Shown here piece after piece: positions 59,092 to 64,000 of a stretch of DNA of 64,000 nt. The notes below the pieces were generated by a model. That model did no database searches and was not told where the DNA came from. It saw only the letters and a program-made list of their open reading frames with translations. The DNA comes from Rubrivivax sp. GTDB taxonomy: Bacteria > Pseudomonadota > Gammaproteobacteria > Burkholderiales > Burkholderiaceae_C. A program made the translations under genes and the position numbers. The stretch lies in NCBI GenBank assembly GCA_016707445.1, contig JADJHR010000005.1:124001-188000 (forward strand), read 5' to 3'. How positions within the stretch are numbered: position 1 is the first letter of the stretch; the number at the start of each line of letters is the position of its first letter.

Positions 59092-60042
59092 ATGACCAGC
59101 ATCCGCCTTGAAATCCTGCCGCCCGACATCTCGTGCTGGCGCCGCGGCAATCACGAGGCCGACTACGTGCACGTGCTGGACTCGGGCCGACCAGGGCCGC
59201 GCGTGCTGGTGCAGGCGCTGACCCACGGGAATGAGATCTGCGGTGCGCTGGCGCTGGAATGGCTGTTCGCGCAGAGCTTCGCGCCGCGGGCCGGGCAACT
59301 GACGCTGGTGTTTGCCAACGTCGCCGCGTTCGAAAGCTTCGACCCCGACGCACCGCACCGCTCGCGTTATGTCGATGAAGACCTCAACCGGGTCTGGGCC
59401 GACGAGGTGCTGTTCGGGCCGCGCGACTCCAGCGAGCTGCGCCGTGCGCGTGAGCTGCGTGCCGTGGTCGATGGCGCCGACATCGTGCTCGACATCCATT
59501 CGATGCACGAGGACTGCCGGCCACTGATGGTGTGCGGCAGGGTCGACAAGAACGCCGACTACGCGCGGCGTCTGGGGGTGCCGGCTGACCTGCTGATCGA
59601 CACCGGCCACCCGGCCGGAGTGCGCATGATTGAACGCGGTGGCCTGGGTGACCCGGCATCAGCGCGGCGGGCGCTGCTGATCGAATGTGGCCAGCACTGG
59701 GCCAGCAGTTCGCGCGCTGTGGCCATCGACACCCTGGTACGTTTTTTGGCGCTCACCGGCCTGGCCGACACCGACTGGGCGCGCCACCACCAGCAGGTGC
59801 CGACGCCGGCCGGGCAACGTCTGATCCGGGTCACCGAAGCGGTGGTCGCACAGAGCGCGGACTTTCGCTTTCTGGTGCCGGTGTCGGGGCTGGGTGTGGT
59901 GGCCCGCAAGGGCACGCCGATCGCGCAGGACGGCGATCACATCTGGCATGCACCCTGCGACGATACGGTGCTGGTGATGCCGTCGCTCGAACACGTGCGT
60001 CCGGGCAACACCCAGGTGCGCCTGGGGCGGTTCGAAGACTGA
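59092..60042 (+). CDS. Succinylglutamate desuccinylase/aspartoacylase-family hydrolase
   Basis: A 316-residue M14-like zinc enzyme. Metal ligands lie in VLVQALTHGNEICGALALEW (H-x-x-E) and in VLDIHSMHEDCRPLMVC (third His); DEDLNRVW holds the substrate-binding Asn-Arg pair. The C-terminal beta domain ends in VLVMPSLEHVRPGNTQVRLG. The family removes acyl groups from amino acids. Placement beside a peptide-type transporter suggests it processes the imported compound. It converges on an orphan gene, 14 bases away. Confidence 0.9.
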   Translation: MTSIRLEILPPDISCWRRGNHEADYVHVLDSGRPGPRVLVQALTHGNEICGALALEWLFAQSFAPRAGQLTLVFANVAAFESFDPDAPHRSRYVDEDLNRVWADEVLFGPRDSSELRRARELRAVVDGADIVLDIHSMHEDCRPLMVCGRVDKNADYARRLGVPADLLIDTGHPAGVRMIERGGLGDPASARRALLIECGQHWASSSRAVAIDTLVRFLALTGLADTDWARHHQQVPTPAGQRLIRVTEAVVAQSADFRFLVPVSGLGVVARKGTPIAQDGDHIWHAPCDDTVLVMPSLEHVRPGNTQVRLGRFED

Positions 60043-60056
60043 AGCCTGGCGGCCGG

Positions 60057-60422
60057 CTACAGCGTGCCGAAAGCGCTGCCGGTCAGGCTGAAGCCGGTGA
60101 AGACCGCGCTGTCGGGGAACAGGCTGTCCAGGCTGCGGCGCAGGCGCAGCCGCGCCACCCGGCGTTCAGGCTCGGGGCCGCCCAAGGCGTCCATCAGCGG
60201 TCCGCGCAGCATCCACAGGTCGACCGGCTCCTCGGCGTGCCGCACCTGCTGGCGCAGCCAGTCGCCGTCGCGGCCGACGAGCGAGCTCACGGCCTCGATG
60301 AAGCCGAGCTTGAGCTCGACAAAGGCCGTGCGCGCGGCCAGCCTCGCCATGCGATCGCCAGGCAGCCCGGCACCCGGCAGCGCAGAGTCGGGCAGAAAGT
60401 GACGCGGCGAGGGCATCATCAT
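60057..60422 (-). CDS. Hypothetical protein, 121 aa
   Basis: Not recognised. The protein is soluble, with a helical centre (AFVELKLGFIEAVSSLVGRD, WLRQQVRHAEEPVDLWMLRG) and an Arg-rich segment (PERRVARLRLRRSLDSLFPD). Three ATG codons start it, at 60422, 60419 and 60416. It follows the next orphan after three bases, so the two probably form an operon and may work together. Confidence 0.65.
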   Translation of the reverse strand: MMMPSPRHFLPDSALPGAGLPGDRMARLAARTAFVELKLGFIEAVSSLVGRDGDWLRQQVRHAEEPVDLWMLRGPLMDALGGPEPERRVARLRLRRSLDSLFPDSAVFTGFSLTGSAFGTL

Positions 60423-60425
60423 GGT

Positions 60426-60929
60426 TCAGTGCAGCTTCAGCTGGTACAGGTTGCCAGCGGCATCGCCCGCCAGGGGGTTGCGGCCGGGGATCGTGACCTT
60501 CATGCCGGCGCGTGGGGCGCGCGTCGGGAAATGGCGGTTCAGGCGGTCGATGCGGCGCTCGGCCTCGACCTCGCTGTGCGCCAGGCCTACGGTGTTGTAG
60601 ATCTCGGCTCGCAGGTGCCACAGCTCGCGCAGCGAGCGTGCGCCGTCGATCGACTGGCACAGGCTGCCGGTCAGACGAGGCTCGACATCGGCCACGCAGG
60701 CCAGGAAGTCGCGCTTGACACCTGGCAGGCGGTTGATGGGTGGTGCGGCGTCCTGCGGCGCCGGCGCGAGCAGCCAGAACAACAGCCGCTGCCCCCATGA
60801 TGCGGGCGCATGGCGCAAAGACGGGGGTCTGACTTCGACGCGAAAGGCACTGGGTGTGCTCAGGGTCGAACGCGGGCGCCTCAAGGGCATCAATCGCAGC
60901 GATCTCATGAGGACGGTATCGGTAGTCAT
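60426..60929 (-). CDS. Hypothetical protein, 167 aa
   Basis: Not recognised. The N-terminal 45 residues are basic and Pro/Ser-rich; a short hydrophobic piece (GQRLLFWLLAPAPQD) follows. The C-terminal half is better folded in appearance: LCQSIDGARSLRELWHLRAE, then HSEVEAERRIDRLNRHFP. It lies upstream of the 121-residue orphan on the same strand and downstream of the Cdd1-like gene after 103 bases. The size and composition suggest an accessory or regulatory protein, but no function is claimed. Confidence 0.65.
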   Translation of the reverse strand: MTTDTVLMRSLRLMPLRRPRSTLSTPSAFRVEVRPPSLRHAPASWGQRLLFWLLAPAPQDAAPPINRLPGVKRDFLACVADVEPRLTGSLCQSIDGARSLRELWHLRAEIYNTVGLAHSEVEAERRIDRLNRHFPTRAPRAGMKVTIPGRNPLAGDAAGNLYQLKLH

Positions 60930-61032
60930 GGCGGGAACCTGAGCCGATCTTCGCCGCGCCCGCCGCGCCGAAACCCGCGAACAGCACCCGATAACGGGGC
61001 CAGATCAAGCGCGGTGGCCGCGGCGCCTGACT

Positions 61033-61383
61033 TCAGATCGTGCCGAAGGTGGCCTTGCGCTCGGCCGTGTAGGTCCACCAGGGCCGGGCGGGTGCGCCGC
61101 GCATGAAGTCGGTGGCCGCCATGAAGGTGTCGAGCACGCAAGGGTCCTGGCGCTGCCCGGTCGCCTTGCACAGCGCTTGGTAGAGCTGCAGCGCGTCGCA
61201 CGTGGCCAGTTCGCGCGGGTGCTGCACGCCCAGCAGGCGCAGGTCGGCCGCCAGTGAAGGGCCGATGTTGGGCAACTGCTCGAGCCGCTGGCATTCGGCC
61301 GCGTGCATCGCCTTGCGCGGCGCCAGCGTGCGCCGCGCCTGCAGCGGCCGCGCCACGTCAGGGGTTGGTTCGGGCCCATTCAT
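61033..61383 (-). CDS. Cdd1-type helix-hairpin-helix protein (mitomycin resistance-like)
   Basis: A 116-residue protein of the Cdd1 (pathogenicity locus) family. The helix-hairpin-helix is RLEQLPNIGPSLAADLRLLG; the family tail is QALCKATGQRQDPCVLDTFM, followed by PWWTYTAERKATFG. Such small HhH proteins bind DNA non-specifically; some are annotated as mitomycin resistance proteins. It starts eight bases after lexA, so it is probably in the lexA transcript and under SOS control. Confidence 0.85.
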   Translation of the reverse strand: MNGPEPTPDVARPLQARRTLAPRKAMHAAECQRLEQLPNIGPSLAADLRLLGVQHPRELATCDALQLYQALCKATGQRQDPCVLDTFMAATDFMRGAPARPWWTYTAERKATFGTI

Positions 61384-61391
61384 CGGCGCGG

Positions 61392-62069
61392 CTACATCAG
61401 CATGGTGTTGCGGATCAACCCGACGGCAATGCCCTCGAGTTCGAAGTCGGCCGTGTCGAAGGGCACGATGATGGTCTTGAAGTCTGGGTTCTCGGGGATC
61501 AGCTCGATCGCCCTGCTGGTGCGCCGCAGGCGCTTGACGGTGACGTCGTCGCCCAGCCGGGCCACGACGATCTGGCCGTTCTTGGCATCCTTGGCCTTCT
61601 GCACCGCCAGCAGGTCGCCGTCGAGGATGCCGGCGTCGCGCATGCTCATGCCACGCACCTTGAGCAGGTAGTCGGGGCGGCGCGGGAACATGCTGGCTTC
61701 GAGCAGGTAGGTCTGATCGATGTGTTCTTGCGCCAGGATGGGGCTGCCGGCGGCCACGCGCCCGACCAGCGGCAGGGTCAGCTGCGCAAAGCCTGGCAGA
61801 GGCAGTGTGTACTGCCGGCCCCGTGAATCGTTGAGCGCGCGCAGTGTGTCAGACTTCAGACGGATGCCGCGCGAGGTGCCGCCCACCAGTTCGATCACGC
61901 CTTTGCGCGCCAGGGCCTGCAGGTGTTCTTCGGCGGCATTGGCCGAGCGGAACCCGAGTTCGGTCGCGATCTCGGCGCGCGTTGGCGGCGCGCCGGTGCG
62001 TTCGATGGCGCTTTGCACCAGGTCGAGGATCTGCTGCTGGCGGGCGGTGAGCTTCGGGCTTTCGGTCAT
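61392..62069 (-). CDS. lexA: SOS transcriptional repressor LexA
   Basis: A 225-residue repressor-protease. The N-terminal winged helix is [20 protein letters not shown] followed by [14 protein letters not shown]. The cleavage bond Ala107-Gly108 is in VGRVAAGSP, the catalytic Ser142 in GMSMRDAGI and Lys179 in DVTVKRL. GAGGAG precedes ATG 62069. Two CTG-N10-CAG operators lie 60-95 bases upstream, so it is autoregulated. An in-frame upstream ATG at 62180 would place the operators inside the gene and is rejected. Confidence 0.97.
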   Translation of the reverse strand: MTESPKLTARQQQILDLVQSAIERTGAPPTRAEIATELGFRSANAAEEHLQALARKGVIELVGGTSRGIRLKSDTLRALNDSRGRQYTLPLPGFAQLTLPLVGRVAAGSPILAQEHIDQTYLLEASMFPRRPDYLLKVRGMSMRDAGILDGDLLAVQKAKDAKNGQIVVARLGDDVTVKRLRRTSRAIELIPENPDFKTIIVPFDTADFELEGIAVGLIRNTMLM

Positions 62070-62128
62070 GCCGGGATCTCCTCTTGAAAGATCGTCAATG
62101 GGCACCCTGCGGTGCACGAAGTCACGAA

Positions 62129-62144
62129 CTGATTTTTTGTACAG
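62129..62144 (-). promoter_or_regulatory. LexA box 1 in the lexA-asparaginase intergenic region
   Basis: CTGATTTTTTGTACAG on the plus strand, a complete CTG-N10-CAG operator with an AT-rich centre, 60 bases upstream of lexA. Only three bases separate it from box 2. Confidence 0.8.
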
Positions 62145-62147
62145 CCA

Positions 62148-62163
62148 CTGTATTTTCATCCAG
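62148..62163 (-). promoter_or_regulatory. LexA box 2 in the lexA-asparaginase intergenic region
   Basis: CTGTATTTTCATCCAG on the plus strand. It ends 12 bases before the GTG start of the divergent asparaginase gene, so bound LexA should cover that gene's start region too. It shares CATCCAG and CTGTAT with the helicase box at 3470-3485. Confidence 0.85.
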
Positions 62164-62174
62164 AGTCGAGCAAA

Positions 62175-63119
62175 GTGCAAAACCTGTCTTCAACCCTGGT
62201 TGTTCTGGCCACGGGTGGCACCATTGCTGGCCGCGCCGGCAGCGCCAGCGACAACCTGGGCTACCGATCGGCGGAACTGGGCGTGGCCGAGCTGCTGCAC
62301 GGCATCGAACTCGACCCGAGCCTGGTGGTCGAAGGCGAGCAGGTGGCGCAGATTGACAGCAAGGACATGGCGCCGTCGATCTGGCTGGCGCTGGCCACGC
62401 GAGCGGCCCATCACCTCGGCCGGCCCGAGGTGATGGGACTGGTCGTCACCCATGGCACCGACACACTGGAAGAAACGGCATGGCTGCTGCACCGTGTGCT
62501 GGCACCGGCCAAGCCGGTGGTGCTGACGGCCGCCATGCGGCCGGCCACGTCGATGCAGACCGATGGTCCGCAGAACCTGGCCGATGCGCTGCTGCTGGCG
62601 GCGGTCGAAGGCGCCTGCGGCGTGCTGGCGGTGCTGGGCGGCCGGGTGCAAGCTGCCGCCGATCTGCGCAAACGCCACAGCTGGCGGCTGGACGCCTTCG
62701 CGGGTGGCGATGCCGGCCCCGTCGCGTGCATTGAACAGGGCGCGGTGAGACGCTTTCGCGAGTGGCCGCGTGGCCAGGCGCTCGGTCTTGCACCCCTGGT
62801 CGCGGGCGCCGAACGCTGGCCCTGGGTGGAGATCGTCACCAGCCATGCCGGCGCGTGTGGCGCCGGCGTCGATGCGCTGGCGGCCGCGGGTGTGCAGGGC
62901 CTGGTGGTGGCCGGCACCGGCAACGGTACCGTACACCAGGTGCTGGCCGAGGCGCTTGACCGCGCGCAGGCTCGGGGTGTGGCCGTGCGCGTGTGCAGCC
63001 GCTGCGCCGACGGGCCGGTGCTGGCGCCGCCGAACCCGCGCTGGCCCGTGGTCAGCGGGCTCAGCCCGGCCCAGACCAGGATCGACCTCTGGCTCGAACT
63101 GCTGCAACGGGGCTGCTGA
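62175..63119 (+). CDS. Type I/II L-asparaginase-family amidohydrolase
   Basis: A 314-residue asparaginase. The first catalytic Thr is in [20 protein letters not shown]; the second block is [19 protein letters not shown] with Thr and Asp; the distal Lys region reads [20 protein letters not shown]. No signal peptide is seen, so it is probably cytoplasmic. The start is GTG 62175. Its promoter overlaps the lexA operators, which might give it unexpected damage-dependent control. Confidence 0.92.
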   Translation: MQNLSSTLVVLATGGTIAGRAGSASDNLGYRSAELGVAELLHGIELDPSLVVEGEQVAQIDSKDMAPSIWLALATRAAHHLGRPEVMGLVVTHGTDTLEETAWLLHRVLAPAKPVVLTAAMRPATSMQTDGPQNLADALLLAAVEGACGVLAVLGGRVQAAADLRKRHSWRLDAFAGGDAGPVACIEQGAVRRFREWPRGQALGLAPLVAGAERWPWVEIVTSHAGACGAGVDALAAAGVQGLVVAGTGNGTVHQVLAEALDRAQARGVAVRVCSRCADGPVLAPPNPRWPVVSGLSPAQTRIDLWLELLQRGC

Positions 63120-63219
63120 TGCAGGGTCAGGGCCAAACGCACAACGCGCCTGCAGCGCGCCAATTCGTAGCACATTCACTGGAGTCTGCCGCGGTAGCTC
63201 CCTGTTAAGCTCGCCGTTC

Positions 63220-64000
63220 ATGTCTGAACCCCGCGCCACCAAGCCGCCCGCCTATCCCCACGGAGCGCTGCCCATCGGCACGCGGCTGGGCGAGTTCGAG
63301 GTTCGGCGCGTGCTCGGTGTGGGCGGTTTCGGCATCGTTTACCTGGCCTTCGACCACCTGCTCGAACGCGATGTGGCGCTGAAGGAATACATGCCGTCGA
63401 CGCTGGTCGACCGCGCCGAGACCATGCATGTTTCGCTGATCTCGCAGGCCAACGCCGACACGTTCGCGCTCGGCCTGCGCAGCTTCGTCAACGAAGCCCG
63501 ACTGCTGGCGCGTTTCGACCATCCATCACTGGTCAAGGTGCACCGTTTCTGGGAGGGCAACGGCACCGCCTACATGGCGATGGCCCTGTACAAGGGCCGT
63601 ACCGCTCGCGACGTGCGCCTGGAAATGCAGACCCGGCCCGACGAAGCCTGGGTACGCAAGATTCTCGAACCGCTGCTCGGTGCGATCGAGCGGCTGCATT
63701 CCGAGGACGTGTATCACCGCGACATCGCGCCCGACAACATCCTGATCGAAGGTGACGGACGGCCGGTGCTGCTGGATTTCGGCGCGGCGCGGCGCGTCAT
63801 CACCGACCGCAGCCAGGCGCTGACTGCGATCCTGAAGCCGTCGTATGCGCCGATCGAACAGTACGCCGACGTCGGCGGCATGAAGCAAGGCCCCTGGACC
63901 GACATCTACGCGCTCGGCGCGACCATGCACTTCCTGCTGCTGGGCCGGCCGCCGCTGCCGGCGCCGGGTCGCTCGATCCAGGACACCCTGAAGCCATTGG
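63220..64000 (+). CDS. Ser/Thr protein kinase, N-terminal part (runs off the window)
   Basis: 260 codons are visible; the gene continues beyond the right edge. The kinase domain begins near residue 25 with EFEVRRVLGVGGFGIVYLAF; the catalytic lysine is in DVALKEYMPS. The catalytic loop reads HRDIAPDNILIEG and the metal motif is LLDFGAAR. The Asp-Ile-Ala-Pro-Asp-Asn version and KEYMPS are typical of kinases of the PpkA/type VI-associated or large sensory group in Burkholderiales. Whether it has TPR, SH3-like or membrane parts lies outside the window. Confidence 0.88.
   Translation, partial: MSEPRATKPPAYPHGALPIGTRLGEFEVRRVLGVGGFGIVYLAFDHLLERDVALKEYMPSTLVDRAETMHVSLISQANADTFALGLRSFVNEARLLARFDHPSLVKVHRFWEGNGTAYMAMALYKGRTARDVRLEMQTRPDEAWVRKILEPLLGAIERLHSEDVYHRDIAPDNILIEGDGRPVLLDFGAARRVITDRSQALTAILKPSYAPIEQYADVGGMKQGPWTDIYALGATMHFLLLGRPPLPAPGRSIQDTLKPL

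Overview
The window looks like chromosomal DNA of a high-GC betaproteobacterium of the order Burkholderiales, probably from the Rubrivivax/Leptothrix/Ideonella/Comamonadaceae neighbourhood. The evidence is the conserved order pyrG-kdsA-eno-ftsB, two Bug/TctC-type solute receptors, a fused flavin monooxygenase/old-yellow-enzyme protein of the 2-aminobenzoyl-CoA type, and uniform GC-rich codon use. No rRNA operon, CRISPR array, intact insertion sequence or complete tRNA was seen. Species-level placement is not possible from the sequence alone.

Layout. Positions 1-500 hold the 3' end of a tRNA-Pro-like sequence (372-404) next to non-coding DNA, a probable scar of an integrated element. An unrecognised gene and a UvrD-type helicase with a LexA box follow. 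From 3650 to 8899 runs a plus-strand cluster of ketopantoate-reductase-like enzyme (frameshifted), methylthioribose-kinase-like phosphotransferase, a divergent second enolase, a Bug receptor and a metallo-beta-lactamase-fold hydrolase. It converges on a minus-strand operon (8911-12549) for an aryl-CoA monooxygenase/reductase (frameshifted), an enoyl-CoA hydratase and a RidA protein. Then come cysQ-like phosphatase, rsgA, an MFS exporter, two small orphans and an ECF sigma factor/Ser-Thr kinase pair whose sigma gene is frameshifted.

From 21830 to 34591 the window is punctuated by three same-strand copies of the end of a DUF455 ferritin-like gene; only the last is full length. They separate two accessory modules: sulfatase + Bug receptor + Crp/Fnr regulator, and a TRAP transporter + MarR + 2-oxoacid dehydrogenase operon whose E2 component is split into two proteins. 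A decayed ABC ATPase lies beside the last copy.

From 34629 the content is housekeeping: gamma carbonic anhydrase, Hsp33, a nicotinamide riboside uptake/kinase pair, ftsB, enolase, kdsA and pyrG, with a 14-bp tandem repeat between ftsB and pnuC. Next are a BtuF-like binding protein, a DMT exporter, two oligopeptide-type ABC transporters (one with two M20 amidohydrolases), an OmpA-like lipoprotein and an aspartoacylase-family hydrolase. The right end has two orphans, a Cdd1-like protein, lexA with two LexA boxes in its promoter, a divergent asparaginase and the start of a second Ser/Thr kinase.

Three otherwise intact genes carry single frame changes. These could be true decay or base-calling errors, so they should be rechecked before the genes are called dead.
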